Assembly: GCF_007896435.1 (NCBI RefSeq) | Contig: NZ_VCBL01000003.1 | Location: 96,144 to 160,143 of the forward strand | DNA length: 64,000 nt | Reading direction: 5' to 3' | Origin: Rummeliibacillus suwonensis | Lineage (GTDB): Bacteria; Bacillota; Bacilli; Bacillales_A; Planococcaceae | Part shown: positions 24,901 to 34,982 of the stretch, piece after piece | Layout of the letters: every line of letters begins with the position of its first letter | Position numbering within the stretch: the first letter of the stretch is position 1 | Program-made: the position numbers and the translations under genes | Notes under the pieces: model-generated | What the model saw: only the letters and a program-made list of their open reading frames with translations | What the model was told of the DNA's origin: nothing | The model's database searches: none

Positions 24901-25959
24901 TTAAGAGTCCCTGCCTTCGATAGCGACACTTTGGCTTTCTGTTTTAAATTGTTGATCATCCCAATACAATATATTTTGTATATAACCAAGACCGTCCGCG
25001 TGATATCTGCCGGCAATCTTTTGAAATGCTAGAAGTTCATATATGCCGTTCCGATCAAAATCGACCGGATACAGTCCACTTAAAGGATCGACCCAACCCT
25101 CTATAGGTGCTTTTAATGTACCATCGGGATTATAAATTTCTGCTAGATATTCTTTACCTTTATAACGAATATCTAAAATATACCGTTTCTTTGGATGTGA
25201 ACTAGTGACGCTCATTTTATAAAAATCCTCATAATTGACCGTATATTTGGATTGTTGCTGATAGGCCTCACCATCAAATATTTGACGCGTTTTCCCATCG
25301 ACATAGGTATAGATTTCTGTGTAGATGATTCCACCGCTACCCCCTGTATCTATAGTGACCAATATATCATCGACATGATTACCTGTGAAATCCCCAAGAA
25401 AAATAGTTGGGTTATATCCGCTATTTTCTTTTAAGGCTATTTTTTCATAAGTATTTTTTGAATGCTGGAAGATAATAAGGTTAATATTTTGCCAGTAGGG
25501 GCTATCTGGTTTTTTAGTACCGGTTAAATAGACTGTATCGATCATGCCGTCGCCTGTGACGTCTCCATAACTTTTGGCAATAACAACTTGTGAAGTATCT
25601 ACAGGTAGTCTTTCAAAACCGTTTGGCGTCCATTGTAAATAATCTAAATAAGAAGGTAATTGTTGGGTCTGCCATTCAATGACCAATGCCTTTTTTGTAC
25701 TACGTTTGATTTTTATCGGATATAGTCCGGCAATCGTATGTTCATCAATTTTAAGGTGAATCATTGGCTGCCACTGAGAATGGATCTGTTTGAGCAAGAG
25801 AAGGAAAGTATTCCCTTGATAAACATAGGCGGTAACTAGTTCCTCTATGGAATCTCCATCTACATCAACATGTTGAACAACAGGACCTATTTGTGGCAAT
25901 TCTAAAATAGAGGCAGTGGGAGGTAGAAAATGTCTTATAAATTGGAGATCATTATTCAT
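24901..25959 (-). CDS. VCBS/FG-GAP-like repeat protein
   Basis: 352 residues from ATG 25959 (AAGGTG nine bases upstream; TTG 25965 is possible). At least four copies of a calcium-loop-like motif are visible: HVDVDGDSIEELV (about 30), GDVTGDGMIDTVYL (about 135), GDFTGNHVDDILV (about 190) and VDFDRNGIYELLA (about 315). The spacing suits a small beta-propeller. There is no signal peptide or membrane segment, which is unusual for this repeat class, so it may act in the mother cell/spore or leave by another route (inference). It is a single gene, convergent with the small hypothetical. Confidence 0.7.
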   Translation of the reverse strand: MNNDLQFIRHFLPPTASILELPQIGPVVQHVDVDGDSIEELVTAYVYQGNTFLLLLKQIHSQWQPMIHLKIDEHTIAGLYPIKIKRSTKKALVIEWQTQQLPSYLDYLQWTPNGFERLPVDTSQVVIAKSYGDVTGDGMIDTVYLTGTKKPDSPYWQNINLIIFQHSKNTYEKIALKENSGYNPTIFLGDFTGNHVDDILVTIDTGGSGGIIYTEIYTYVDGKTRQIFDGEAYQQQSKYTVNYEDFYKMSVTSSHPKKRYILDIRYKGKEYLAEIYNPDGTLKAPIEGWVDPLSGLYPVDFDRNGIYELLAFQKIAGRYHADGLGYIQNILYWDDQQFKTESQSVAIEGRDS

Positions 25960-26035
25960 CTTCAATCACACCTTTTTTATATCAATTTATGCTGAGTAGC
26001 CATTTATATGAAAAAAGAAGGTTTTTTCTTAAATA

Positions 26036-26077
26036 AAAGCGGTTCTATTGGTGAAGTTTTACCATTAGAACCGCTTT
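26036..26077. terminator. Hairpin upstream of VCBS-like gene
   Basis: AAAGCGGTTCTA ... TAGAACCGCTTT with inner TGGT/ACCA. It stands between the start of the 24901-25959 gene and the repeat at 26101. It could terminate transcription of the minus-strand repeat or act as a leader. Confidence 0.5.
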
Positions 26078-26100
26078 AAATAAATCATTATTTTTCCTAC

Positions 26101-26305
26101 CATAGGGAGCAGACAGTAAGCACTCGCTTCTTCAAGCCATAAATAACAAGCAAAAAATAGGGGAGCAACTGCCTGATAGGCCCGATTGCTTCGGGCCAAC
26201 AAGATGTTGGCCCCTCAGGTGTTGCCACAGGACGTGGGCCTTTAACCTGAGTTCCTCTAGTTCAGTGGGGGATGAAGAAAACCCCCACGGATGGAGTTTC
26301 ACTTT
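26101..26305. repeat. Type I folded repeat, copy E (5' part diverged)
   Basis: The left third is altered (GGGAGCAGACAGTAAGC). The CCCGATTGCTTCGGG hairpin is lengthened, and GATGTTGG, GTTGCCACAGGACGTGG and the final GTGGGGG/CCCCCAC hairpin are kept. Its terminal GTTTCACTTTA provides the stop codon of the adjoining chemoreceptor gene. Confidence 0.85.
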
Positions 26306-28260
26306 ATTTTGAATTGTTGTACGACCATTTGCAATTCTTCAGATAATTTCACGAGTTGTCCAACCGATGCTTCCATAGATTCCATAGAGGATAGAGTTTC
26401 TTCTGTAGAAGCGGCTACTTCCTCAGAGGCAGCAGCATTGTCTTTAGCATGATCATTTAATTCAAGTGCAGTAGCCGATAATTCTTGGGCAGATGCGGAT
26501 ATTTGTTCTGCAGTAGCCGATACATTTTCAATCTTTGGCGTAATATCCCGCATACTTGCGATAATCGCTTCGAATTTAGTAGCTGTATCTTGAGAAATGG
26601 TGATCCCTTTTTGTACGTCTTCTAAAGTATTTAGCATGATATTGACGGTTTCTCCAGAATCTTGTTGGACAGCTGTAATCAGTTCTGCAATTTTGCTAGC
26701 AGACTGTTGAGAGCTTTCTGCAAGTTTCCGGACCTCTTCTGCAACGACAGCGAATCCTTTACCATGTTCCCCAGCACGTGCTGCTTCGATGGAGGCATTC
26801 AGCGCTAGCAAATTGGTTTGATCGGCTATGTTACCGATGATATCTAGAATGGCACCGATTTCTTTCGTGCGATCATATAGAGATCTGATTTTAGTATCAG
26901 ATTTTGTCACTGATTGATGGATGGAATCCATTTGAGCGACTGTATCTTGAAGGGAATGCTGTCCATCTTCAGCCTGCTGTGTTGCATGTGTAGATAGTGC
27001 TGATACTTCTGAAGTATTATCTGCAATAATCGTAATCCCTTTTGAAATTTCTTCTATAGCATTGCTGTTATGCTCAATGTTAGTCGTTTGCTGTTCTGTA
27101 TTCATCGAAACTTGTTGCATGGCAGAAGCAATTTGCTGTGCTGCTATCATATTTTGATCAGTGCTTGCTGCAAGCTCTTCAGCAGAAGAACGAACAAGGG
27201 TTGAACTCGTATTGACTTTATGGATAAGAGATGTGAGATTATCCTTCATAGTATTAAATGATTTCGCAAGTTCGCCAATTTCGTCATTAGAATGAATGAC
27301 GATGCTCTCCGTCAAATTTCCTTCACTCATCTTATGAGCGTTTGTTTCCAACTTCTTGATAGGGTTCACAATTGAACGAACAATCATAAGGACTAACATA
27401 CTCCCTACAATTAAAAATAGAATCTGTACAGCCAAAAATGTATATAGTGTTGACATCACGGCTTTTGTAGCTTCGGAATCATATGTTGTAGCAATCACTT
27501 TCCATCCTGTTAACTGATTGGTTGTATATATAATGTGATGTTTATGATTGTCTGTTTGTCCTGTTTCGTTAGCCATAACCGTTTTCATATATTTCTCTGA
27601 AGCAATTGTGCCGCTTTCCTTATGAGGATGCGAAATAATGGTTTTATGATTATCGACTAAAGTGATAAAACCTTTTTGACCAATTTTCACTTTATTTGCA
27701 ATCTCTCGAAGAGTATCGATATTAATGTCAATACCGACAACACCGGTACCATCTTGTAATTTTTTTGAAATCGTTATGACTAAATTACCGGAAGTTGAGG
27801 ATGTATATGGTTCTGTAATAATGACCTTTCCGTTATTTTGCATAGCTTCTTGATACCATGGGCGTTTTCGAGGGTCATAGTCTTTTGGATATTTGAAGTA
27901 TGGCATTCGAATCATTTGTCCCTTTACTGTACCGATGTATGCCATTGCAGCCTCTGGATGCTCATTAACATATTGATCTAAAATTTTACGTAAGTCTGAG
28001 TCTTTGGAGATATCTAAAGTTGACGATGTAATCTTTTTGGAAAAGTATTCTACATCATGTGTTTTGGCTTGAATAGTGTTTGTAATCTGGGTATTTAATA
28101 GATTGATGTTCACTTTAGCACTATTGATCTGATCTTCTTCGATTTGATTTTTAGTACTACTATAAGAGATAACACTTAAAACGGTGGAAGGAATGATTAG
28201 AATGACTAAAAATGCACATATTAATTTACTTCGTAACTTCCAATTAGAAAATAGTTTCAT
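26299..28260 (-). CDS. Methyl-accepting chemotaxis protein (dCache)
   Basis: 653 residues: TM1 about 12-32, an extracellular double Cache domain about 40-275 ([33 protein letters not shown]), TM2 about 278-300, HAMP about 302-355 and a signalling domain to the C terminus. The tip [20 protein letters not shown] is perfect. It should sense small ligands, probably amino acids or organic acids, and signal through CheW/CheA (family knowledge). No che or flagellar genes are in the window. The TGA stop and last codons overlap the end of repeat copy E. The ribosome site GAGAGGT is about 12 bases upstream. Confidence 0.93.
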   Translation of the reverse strand: MKLFSNWKLRSKLICAFLVILIIPSTVLSVISYSSTKNQIEEDQINSAKVNINLLNTQITNTIQAKTHDVEYFSKKITSSTLDISKDSDLRKILDQYVNEHPEAAMAYIGTVKGQMIRMPYFKYPKDYDPRKRPWYQEAMQNNGKVIITEPYTSSTSGNLVITISKKLQDGTGVVGIDINIDTLREIANKVKIGQKGFITLVDNHKTIISHPHKESGTIASEKYMKTVMANETGQTDNHKHHIIYTTNQLTGWKVIATTYDSEATKAVMSTLYTFLAVQILFLIVGSMLVLMIVRSIVNPIKKLETNAHKMSEGNLTESIVIHSNDEIGELAKSFNTMKDNLTSLIHKVNTSSTLVRSSAEELAASTDQNMIAAQQIASAMQQVSMNTEQQTTNIEHNSNAIEEISKGITIIADNTSEVSALSTHATQQAEDGQHSLQDTVAQMDSIHQSVTKSDTKIRSLYDRTKEIGAILDIIGNIADQTNLLALNASIEAARAGEHGKGFAVVAEEVRKLAESSQQSASKIAELITAVQQDSGETVNIMLNTLEDVQKGITISQDTATKFEAIIASMRDITPKIENVSATAEQISASAQELSATALELNDHAKDNAAASEEVAASTEETLSSMESMEASVGQLVKLSEELQMVVQQFKIK

Positions 28261-28642
28261 TTAAAGATGACCTCTCTATGTAGATTTATATTTCATATGA
28301 TTTTGATCTATGTCTATAGTCTATTTATAATTATCAGACGAATAGCATAAATAATATCATATTTTTAATTTTTCAGGTCAATTTTACCACGATTTGAAAG
28401 AAGTGTATTGAGTCTTTATTCATAAAAATACATATTTTGAGTAACAATTTAAGTATTTTCTGTATAAAAAACTTTTTATGTGCAGGTTTAGGGGAAATCT
28501 CTTATGAAAGTTTACTTCTGTTAGAAGATGTTTAGACACTATTTTGAATCAAAGACATCATTGAACGATCGTGTCAACGTTCATCCGTTACTGCAAGTAT
28601 AATCAATAGCCTGATGCTATATAATAGAAATTCAGCAAAAAA
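28261..28642. other. AT-rich intergenic region
   Basis: Upstream region of the chemoreceptor gene. I looked for a flagellar SigD promoter (TAAA-N15-GCCGATAT) on the minus strand and did not see one. No other structure is evident. Confidence 0.3.
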
Positions 28643-28694
28643 GCATCCTGAATGATTAGAAACAGTGGCGTTCCAATAATCAGGATGCATTTTT
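28643..28694 (-). terminator. Terminator beyond guaC
   Basis: GCATCCTGA (28643-28651) pairs with TCAGGATGC (28680-28688). The T-run exists on both strands; for guaC it would come after repeat copy F. Confidence 0.6.
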
Positions 28695-28842
28695 ATCCCG
28701 TGCTAACGGGCAGTATGGTCTCCAACATTAAATGCAAGTAACAAGCAGAGGTAAGTATAGATCAACTACCTGTAAAACCCATGCTTCAACTAATATCTGG
28801 TAGGAGTGAAGAAAACCCCTTCTTGGTGAAGTTTCAATTTAT
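28692..28842. repeat. Type I folded repeat, copy F (decayed)
   Basis: TTTATCCCGTGCTAACGGGC then an altered middle; GATCAACTACCTGTAAAA and GAAGAAAACCCCTTCTTGG remain. It is shortened to about 150 bases and sits 13 bases beyond the guaC stop. Confidence 0.65.
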
Positions 28843-28854
28843 CAAAAACCTCGA

Positions 28855-29838
28855 TTAGTATACTTTGTCACCGTTAAAAATAGAGTTTTTCACAATGACA
28901 TAGTCGACATTACGAATTGCTTCAAGTTTTGAACCACCTGCATAAGAAATAGAAGATTGTAAGTCCTGTTCCATTTCGATTAGTGTATCTCTTAAATGAC
29001 CGCGATGTTCAACGTGCATTTTTTTACCTTCGACATTTTTTCGTTCACCCTTTTGGAATTCAGACGCAGAACCAAAATACTCTTTATAAAGCTTACCGTT
29101 TATCTCTATTGTTTTACCTGGGGATTCTTCATGACCAGCTAATAGTGATCCGATCATAACCATTGTTGCACCAAAACGAACGGATTTCGCAATGTCACCA
29201 TTTGTACGAATCCCACCATCTGCAATAATAGGTTTCGTTGCAGCTTTTGAACACCAGCGAAGGGCAGCTAATTGCCAACCACCAGTACCAAAGCCTGTTT
29301 TAATCTTAGTGATACATACTTTACCAGGTCCAATACCAACTTTTGTCGCATCAGCACCTGCATTTTCGAGTTCACGTACAGCTTCAGGTGTACCAACATT
29401 GCCAGCGATCACAAAAGATGTAGGAAGTAGTCTTTTGATATGATGAATCATATTGATGACAGCATTAGAATGACCGTGAGCAATATCAATTGTTATATAA
29501 TCTGGTGTTAGATTGGCTTTTGCCAAATCTTCTATAAAAGTATACTCTTCAGGTTTTACGCCAACACTAATTGAAGCGATCAATCCACGTGAGATCATAT
29601 CTTTCACGAAGTCTGCACGTGTTTCTGGATGGAAGCGGTGCATAATATAGAAATAACCATTTTCAGCTAATTTAATGGCAAGAGATTCATCTATAATTGT
29701 TTGCATATTTGCAGGAACAACTGGAAGTCTAAATTTGTGACCTCCAAGCATAACGCTTGTATCACATTCAGAGCGACTATTTACAATACATTTTGCGGGA
29801 ATTAATTGAATATCTTCGTAATCAAATACATTATCCAT
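28855..29838 (-). CDS. guaC: GMP reductase
   Basis: 327 residues from ATG 29838 (AGGAGAG six bases upstream). It converts GMP to IMP and ammonia with NADPH in purine salvage. It is of the IMPDH/GMPR TIM-barrel family: catalytic Cys175 in [17 protein letters not shown] distinguishes it with the family pattern, and [24 protein letters not shown] is the phosphate site. There is no CBS domain, as expected for GMP reductase rather than IMP dehydrogenase. A PurR-type box pair lies just upstream. It is monocistronic. Confidence 0.95.
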   Translation of the reverse strand: MDNVFDYEDIQLIPAKCIVNSRSECDTSVMLGGHKFRLPVVPANMQTIIDESLAIKLAENGYFYIMHRFHPETRADFVKDMISRGLIASISVGVKPEEYTFIEDLAKANLTPDYITIDIAHGHSNAVINMIHHIKRLLPTSFVIAGNVGTPEAVRELENAGADATKVGIGPGKVCITKIKTGFGTGGWQLAALRWCSKAATKPIIADGGIRTNGDIAKSVRFGATMVMIGSLLAGHEESPGKTIEINGKLYKEYFGSASEFQKGERKNVEGKKMHVEHRGHLRDTLIEMEQDLQSSISYAGGSKLEAIRNVDYVIVKNSIFNGDKVY

Positions 29839-29856
29839 GTCCACACTCTCCTAAAA

Positions 29857-29892
29857 ACGAATATTATTTTTTAATAGCTTTAAAATGTTCGT
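29857..29892. promoter_or_regulatory. Probable PurR box pair before guaC
   Basis: CGAATATT (29858-29865) and AATGTTCG (29884-29891) are inverted, 7 of 8 matching, 18 bases apart, and resemble the paired CGAACATT PurR boxes of Bacillus. The B. subtilis guaC (yumD) gene is in the PurR regulon. Confidence 0.55.
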
Positions 29893-30035
29893 CCTTTGGT
29901 AATTTACATTATTTTCGCTATGATGTCAAAAATTTTTCCTTGATTTATAAATAAAGAAGTTTTTGAAGTGGAAAATCAATCAACCAGACCTATTCTATTG
30001 GTTTATTTTGATTCAACAGAAGATGTCACCACAAT

Positions 30036-30254
30036 TTTATCCCGCTTTAACGGGCAGTAAGACCCCCATCTCAAGATTGAGAGAGAAACGAGAAAGATAG
30101 ATGGGAGATCAAACTGCCCGTAAAAGTCCGATTGGTTCGGACGGGCAGGATGTTGGTCACTCAGGTGTTGCCACAGGACGTGGCGTTCTTAACCTGAGTT
30201 CCTCTATTTCAATGGGGGATGAAGAAAACCCCCACTGATGGAGTTTCACTTTAT
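30036..30254. repeat. Type I folded repeat, copy G (full)
   Basis: Full copy with CCGCTTTAACGGGCAG and CTGCCCGTAAAAG. The CCAACAGGATGTTGG part reads GGACGGGCAGGATGTTGG here, breaking that hairpin. The terminal hairpin is kept. Confidence 0.9.
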
Positions 30255-30423
30255 CTTATTATATGTAGATATTTTTACAAGGGCAACGTAAGACGAATAC
30301 ATATATTTATGTTAAAATCAGGTTTTAAGGATTGTTTAAAAAGATATTCAATGATTTTCTATATTGATGGACATAAAAAACAATAACTTCGCTTTTAAAG
30401 AGATTAATGAGAGGAAGCAAATA

Positions 30424-31899
30424 ATGAGAAACTTGGAATTTGTATTACGAGAATATATTATGGGCCGACCAGTTATTTCGATTGAACATGATGAGGAAGA
30501 TCCAACTTTTGGCGTAATCATCGATGCACATAGAAAATTAGTATATGGTCATATAGAGTTATCTGATGATCAAAAACTTACATCTTTTATGATTGATATG
30601 GAAGAAATCACAAACAACAATGATGTTTCATTGGAAGAATATGAAGAGCTAGAGCCTGATGAATTGATCGGTTGTGCAGAAGATTTTATTCAAGATTTTT
30701 GCCAAGAAAAACTGCATTTTAAAAAGATGACAGAATGGAATGGCGAATCTTATATGATCGTGTTTGAAGCAAAGGATAGCGCATTAAATTTATTTTTGCC
30801 TAATTCAGGTGCAACTATTGAGATCAATAAGCAAGGATTTATTATCTCAGCTGTCTTATTTCAATCGTATTATCAATTATCTTATCCAGATATTCAAATT
30901 TCAGCACAAGATGCAAAAAATATATTATGCCAATATCCTCTAGTGGAACTAGGCATCTTCGAAAATAGTGGGGAGATGAAACTTGCATATTATCCGAAAC
31001 GTGAATATGTAGCCGTTCGTGTTGATGGGCAAGTCGTAACAGCGGATGAGCTTTTGGATGAATTTGTCGCCGATGCGCATGCGTTTGAACAAGTCAATGT
31101 AACTGAATCTATAGAAAGTCTCTTAGGCATTACCAATGATATGCATAAAATAGAAAACGACGTAGGCACCTATTGGTATCCATCAGAGGATGAAAGGAAT
31201 ATGGAAGAAACTGAACCAACGATTAAGATGGAACAGATAGACGCGTTGCAACAAAATTATGAGTCAAATGTTGAATGGAAGGAATTAGAAGAGGAATTAC
31301 CTTTAGAGCTTCTTGAAACAAAGGCGAAAATGTTCTTAGAAGCTGCAATAGGAAATATTCATGAAAAATATTTACTGGAAGAACAACTTCAAGATGGCGA
31401 TGACTTCGAAGTTTTAACAGAAGAAGATTTAACGGAGGAAGAGCGCCGATTCTTTGAGGAACTTGAAATGATGGAAGAAGAAAACGAAGAGGATCTGGAT
31501 GAAGAGGATGAGGATAACAATTTCGAACCATTTACAACCTTTACATTCGTACGCCATTACAAAGGGATTCGCATAGAGGAATATACTATCTATGTGAATG
31601 TTGGTATATACACTGGTGTTATCCGTGATTGTTCTATTATATTACCAGATGAAACACAACTACTGAATATGAAGATGGATCCTGTATTATCATTAGAACA
31701 AGCAGATGCCATATTTAAAGAACATTTGCAAATGAAGCTTGCTCGCACGATCAATTATGATGAGGAAGATGAAGAAGTTACAGTATATGGATTAAATTAT
31801 GTCATGGATTTCTCAGCAAATGGTGAAATTGAAAAAATCGATGCAACTACTGGTGAAATCCAGTATATTGAATCAGATATTTTAAAAGAAGGAAAATGA
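30424..31899 (+). CDS. Acidic YcdB/PepSY-like repeat protein
   Basis: 492 residues from ATG 30424 (GAGAGGAAG upstream); the frame is open to 30364 but has no ribosome site there. No signal peptide is visible. It is very acidic, with a Glu/Asp run at about 365-385 (MMEEENEEDLDEEDEDNN). Repeated units with the order strand - DATTGEI-like turn - helix (INKQGFIISAVL, SAQDAKNIL; FSANGEIEKIDATTGEIQYI) resemble YcdB/YcdC or PepSY-type domains, often inhibitory propeptide-like modules. The function is unknown. It stands alone between repeat G and the lysine riboswitch. Confidence 0.6.
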   Translation: MRNLEFVLREYIMGRPVISIEHDEEDPTFGVIIDAHRKLVYGHIELSDDQKLTSFMIDMEEITNNNDVSLEEYEELEPDELIGCAEDFIQDFCQEKLHFKKMTEWNGESYMIVFEAKDSALNLFLPNSGATIEINKQGFIISAVLFQSYYQLSYPDIQISAQDAKNILCQYPLVELGIFENSGEMKLAYYPKREYVAVRVDGQVVTADELLDEFVADAHAFEQVNVTESIESLLGITNDMHKIENDVGTYWYPSEDERNMEETEPTIKMEQIDALQQNYESNVEWKELEEELPLELLETKAKMFLEAAIGNIHEKYLLEEQLQDGDDFEVLTEEDLTEEERRFFEELEMMEEENEEDLDEEDEDNNFEPFTTFTFVRHYKGIRIEEYTIYVNVGIYTGVIRDCSIILPDETQLLNMKMDPVLSLEQADAIFKEHLQMKLARTINYDEEDEEVTVYGLNYVMDFSANGEIEKIDATTGEIQYIESDILKEGK

Positions 31900-31973
31900 T
31901 ATAAACCTTCACTAATTTATAGCTCGAATTTATTAGAATACTACTAATCTTATGCTAATTTAATAGAGAGCGG

Positions 31974-32002
31974 TTGACAGAAAAGTGCTAGTCATGTAGA
32001 CT
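31974..32002 (+). promoter_or_regulatory. Promoter of the lysine transporter operon
   Basis: TTGACA (31974-31979), 17 bases, TAGACT (31997-32002), ending about 40 bases before the riboswitch aptamer. Confidence 0.7.
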
Positions 32003-32039
32003 GTCACTATTAATTGATAAATACAACCTCACTAGTATT

Positions 32040-32225
32040 GCGGTGAGGTAGAGGTGCAATATTTAATAGTTCTTAGTGGAGTTAGAGAAGGCGAGGAAAC
32101 TAGGAAGAAGGAAATGTTGCCGAAGTTTGTAATAATCTCGATATTACATGCTGGGTCTGCAGTGAATAATTGCAGGACTGTCTCAATAAGTTGCCGAAGT
32201 TATTGAGTTGAGCTATCTCATGATG
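32040..32225 (+). ncRNA. Lysine riboswitch (L box) aptamer
   Basis: P1 is GAGGTAG (32045-32051) pairing with CTATCTC (32213-32219). The L-box words AGGTAGAGGTGC, TTGCCGAAG, GCTGGGTCTGCA and GAGCTATCTCATGA are present in order. It binds lysine and, with the terminator at 32262-32292, should switch off the downstream amino-acid importer when lysine is plentiful. Confidence 0.95.
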
Positions 32226-32261
32226 GGATAAAAGTGGAGGATTTAGGACTAGATATATTCT

Positions 32262-32292
32262 GGAGCCTGAGTTCAACTCAGGTTCCTTTTTT
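32262..32292 (+). terminator. Riboswitch expression-platform terminator
   Basis: GGAGCCTGAGT (32262-32272) pairs with ACTCAGGTTCC (32276-32286), then six T. It lies between the lysine aptamer and the transporter genes. Confidence 0.9.
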
Positions 32293-32345
32293 ATAGTCTT
32301 TTTTCTATTACACATAGGAGATTGTTTTTCAAAGGAGAGGGAAAT

Positions 32346-33200
32346 ATGAAAAAGACATGGACATTATTGTCAGGTGTTTTATTAATGGCCATCCTTGTAT
32401 TAGCAGGGTGTGGTTCGGATGATTCTAAAAAATCAGAATCATCAGGTAGTGGGGATAGTAAAGGTACATTTACAGTAGGTATGGAAGCGGGATATCCACC
32501 GTTTAACTGGACACAATCAGATGATTCAAATGGTGGTGTTACCATTAAAGGAAATGCAGAATATGCGAATGGTTATGATGTACAAATCGCACAAAAAATT
32601 GCTGATGGATTAGGCAAGAAATTAGTAATCGTTAAAACAGAATGGGATGGTCTTGTACCTGCATTGACTTCAGGTAAAATTGATGCCATTATTGCTGGTA
32701 TGTCGCCAACTGCAGAACGTAAAAAAACCATTGATTTCTCAGATATTTACTATAAATCAAACCTAGTAATGGTTGTAAAAAAAGGTAGCAAGTTTGATGG
32801 TGCTACTTCAATCGCCGATCTCAAAGGGGCAAAGGTAACTGCTCAGTTAAATACATTCCATTACACAGTTATTGATCAAATTAAAGGCGTTAAAAAACAA
32901 ACAGCGATGGATAACTTCCCAGCAATGCGTGTAGCACTTGAATCAGGCAAAATCGATGCTTACGTTTCGGAAAAACCTGAAGCAGTTTCAGCTACAGCAG
33001 CTAACGATAAATTCGCAATGGTTGAATTTGCGGATGATCAAGGCTTCAAAACTTCAGAAGAAGATACTGCAATCGCAGTCGGCTTACAAAAAGATAGCGA
33101 TTTAACAGAAAAAATCAACAAAATTCTTAAAGGTATTTCAGAAGAAGACCGTCAACAAATTATGGATGATGCAATCAAAAATCAACCAGCAGCTAAATAG
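32346..33200 (+). CDS. Amino-acid (lysine) ABC binding lipoprotein
   Basis: 284 residues from ATG 32346 (GGAGAGGG upstream). The signal peptide ends LVLAGC (Cys about 21), then a Ser/Gly linker and a family 3 solute-binding domain (FTVGMEAGYPPFNW; AIIAGMSPTAERKKTIDFSD). It captures a polar amino acid outside the membrane. The preceding lysine riboswitch points to lysine as the ligand (inference from regulation). It is first in a three-gene operon with a permease and an ATPase. A 15-bp hairpin follows the gene. Confidence 0.92.
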   Translation: MKKTWTLLSGVLLMAILVLAGCGSDDSKKSESSGSGDSKGTFTVGMEAGYPPFNWTQSDDSNGGVTIKGNAEYANGYDVQIAQKIADGLGKKLVIVKTEWDGLVPALTSGKIDAIIAGMSPTAERKKTIDFSDIYYKSNLVMVVKKGSKFDGATSIADLKGAKVTAQLNTFHYTVIDQIKGVKKQTAMDNFPAMRVALESGKIDAYVSEKPEAVSATAANDKFAMVEFADDQGFKTSEEDTAIAVGLQKDSDLTEKINKILKGISEEDRQQIMDDAIKNQPAAK

Positions 33201-33212
33201 TTTTTAGACTTA

Positions 33213-33254
33213 AAGAGCTACCGATTGTGTGATTTATAGCAATTGGTAGTTCTT
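33213..33254 (+). terminator. Intercistronic hairpin after binding-protein gene
   Basis: AAGAGCTACCGATTG (33213-33227) pairs with CAATTGGTAGTTCTT (33240-33254), with G-T wobbles, no T-run. It probably sets a higher level of binding protein than permease. Confidence 0.5.
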
Positions 33255-33278
33255 GTTATGCTTTAAGGAGGAGTAATA

Positions 33279-34028
33279 ATGAGCTTAGAATGGTTTATCA
33301 ATATCATTACAAATAACTGGCCGATGTTCTTACGAGGCGCTTGGATGACACTGGTTATTTCAACAATCGGGACTATTATTGGCGCATTAATCGGCTTGAT
33401 TATTGGCGTCATTAATACAATTCCAAAGGGTAATGGTGGAGCTAAAAAATGGACTTTAAGAACCATTAATGCGATTTTAACTGTTTATGTTGAGTTCTTC
33501 CGAGGAACACCTATGATCGTGCAAGCAATGGTTGTTTACTATGGTTCTGATTTATTGTTTGGCATTGATATGAACCGTACCTTTGCGGCTATTTTGATTG
33601 TATCGATCAACACAGGTGCTTATATGGCTGAAATCGTACGCGGTGGAATAATAAGTATTGAACAAGGTCAATTTGAAGCGGCACGGGCTATTGGTATGAA
33701 TCATTGGCAAACAATGGTTCATGTAGTTTTACCACAGGTTTTGCGTAATATTTTACCTGCGACAGGTAACCAATATGTGATGAATATCAAAGATACATCT
33801 GTGTTAAATGTAATCGGTGTAACAGAATTATTCTTCCAAACTAAATCGATTGCAGGGAATAACTTCCGTTACTTCGAATCATTCTTCGTAGCATGTATTA
33901 TTTATTTAGTCATGACCATTATTGTTACGCAAATTTTGCGATTCTTTGAACGTAAACTCACAGGTGACGCGAATTATCAAATGTTAGATGATGCTGCACT
34001 GATTCGTGGACCAGAACAAACAAAATAG
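33279..34028 (+). CDS. Amino-acid (lysine) ABC permease
   Basis: 249 residues, five or six membrane helices, HisM/GlnP type. The EAA loop [24 protein letters not shown] (about 128-150) contacts the ATPase. The start ATG has AAGGAGGAG upstream. It works with the binding lipoprotein and the ATPase, presumably for lysine. It is a single permease gene, so it likely forms a homodimer. Confidence 0.92.
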   Translation: MSLEWFINIITNNWPMFLRGAWMTLVISTIGTIIGALIGLIIGVINTIPKGNGGAKKWTLRTINAILTVYVEFFRGTPMIVQAMVVYYGSDLLFGIDMNRTFAAILIVSINTGAYMAEIVRGGIISIEQGQFEAARAIGMNHWQTMVHVVLPQVLRNILPATGNQYVMNIKDTSVLNVIGVTELFFQTKSIAGNNFRYFESFFVACIIYLVMTIIVTQILRFFERKLTGDANYQMLDDAALIRGPEQTK

Positions 34029-34050
34029 AGGTACAAAGGAGAGAATAACT

Positions 34051-34785
34051 ATGGAAACAATTATCGATATTCAACATCTCAGTAAATCCTTTGGTACACA
34101 TGAAGTATTAAAAGACATAAACTTTTCCGTGAAAAAAGGTGAAGTGGTGTGTGTCATTGGTTCATCTGGATCAGGAAAGTCAACGCTTTTGCGCTGCATT
34201 AACTTACTTGAAACGCCAAGTGGCGGTGAGATTATTTATAATGGCAAAAATATCCTAGGTAATAGGCAAAATCTTAATACGTATCGAACACATCTAGGGA
34301 TGGTATTTCAACAATTTAATTTATTTAATAACTGCGATGTGTTAAACAATTGCATCTTAGGTCAAGTAAAGGTTTTAAAACGTTCAAAAGACGAAGCCAA
34401 AGATGTAGCCATGAAATACCTAAAAGTAGTGGGAATGGATCGTTATTTAAATGCGAGACCTGGTCAATTATCAGGGGGGCAAAAACAACGTGTTGCTATT
34501 GCTAGAGCTTTGTCTATGCAACCGGATGCGCTATTATTCGATGAACCCACATCAGCCCTTGATCCTGAAATGGTAGGGGAAGTATTGAAAGTAATGAAAG
34601 AATTAGCGCAATCAGGCTTAACGATGATCGTTGTTACGCATGAAATGGAATTTGCAAGGGAAGTATCTGATCGAATTGTATTTATGGATAAGGGTGTGAT
34701 TGTTGAGGACGGTACGCCAGATGAAGTATTCAACAACCCAAAGCACGAACGTACAAAGGCTTTTTTACAACGTGCGTTAAAATAA
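34051..34785 (+). CDS. Amino-acid (lysine) ABC ATPase
   Basis: 244 residues from ATG 34051 (AAAGGAGAG upstream; the frame is open from 34006 inside the permease gene). It has Walker [11 protein letters not shown]-loop [10 protein letters not shown], signature [15 protein letters not shown], Walker [14 protein letters not shown] and H-loop VTHEME, the GlnQ/HisP pattern of polar amino-acid importers. It ends the riboswitch-controlled operon and is followed by a terminator. Confidence 0.94.
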   Translation: METIIDIQHLSKSFGTHEVLKDINFSVKKGEVVCVIGSSGSGKSTLLRCINLLETPSGGEIIYNGKNILGNRQNLNTYRTHLGMVFQQFNLFNNCDVLNNCILGQVKVLKRSKDEAKDVAMKYLKVVGMDRYLNARPGQLSGGQKQRVAIARALSMQPDALLFDEPTSALDPEMVGEVLKVMKELAQSGLTMIVVTHEMEFAREVSDRIVFMDKGVIVEDGTPDEVFNNPKHERTKAFLQRALK

Positions 34786-34789
34786 AACG

Positions 34790-34820
34790 AAAGCTGTCAT
34801 CTAATCAATGACAGCTTTTT
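34790..34820 (+). terminator. Terminator of the lysine importer operon
   Basis: AAAGCTGTCAT (34790-34800) pairs with ATGACAGCTTT (34808-34818), then TT. Confidence 0.85.
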
Positions 34821-34982
34821 ATGTAAGGTTTTATTACATAAAGGAACAAATTTACTCACAATATGTAAGCGCTATGATTAAATTTTAAGTAATGAAATGT
34901 CAATAATACAATTATTAGTCGGAAAATTCTAAAATTAGCATGCTATACTATAAAGAAAGGTTTTTAATTAGGGGGTTATTAT

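Noticed and set aside
24799-25032. 77-codon plus-strand frame
   Set aside because: It begins inside a terminator stem and runs antisense to the VCBS-like gene.
29839-30035. Purine riboswitch before guaC
   Set aside because: No aptamer helices or conserved core found; PurR-like boxes explain the region better.
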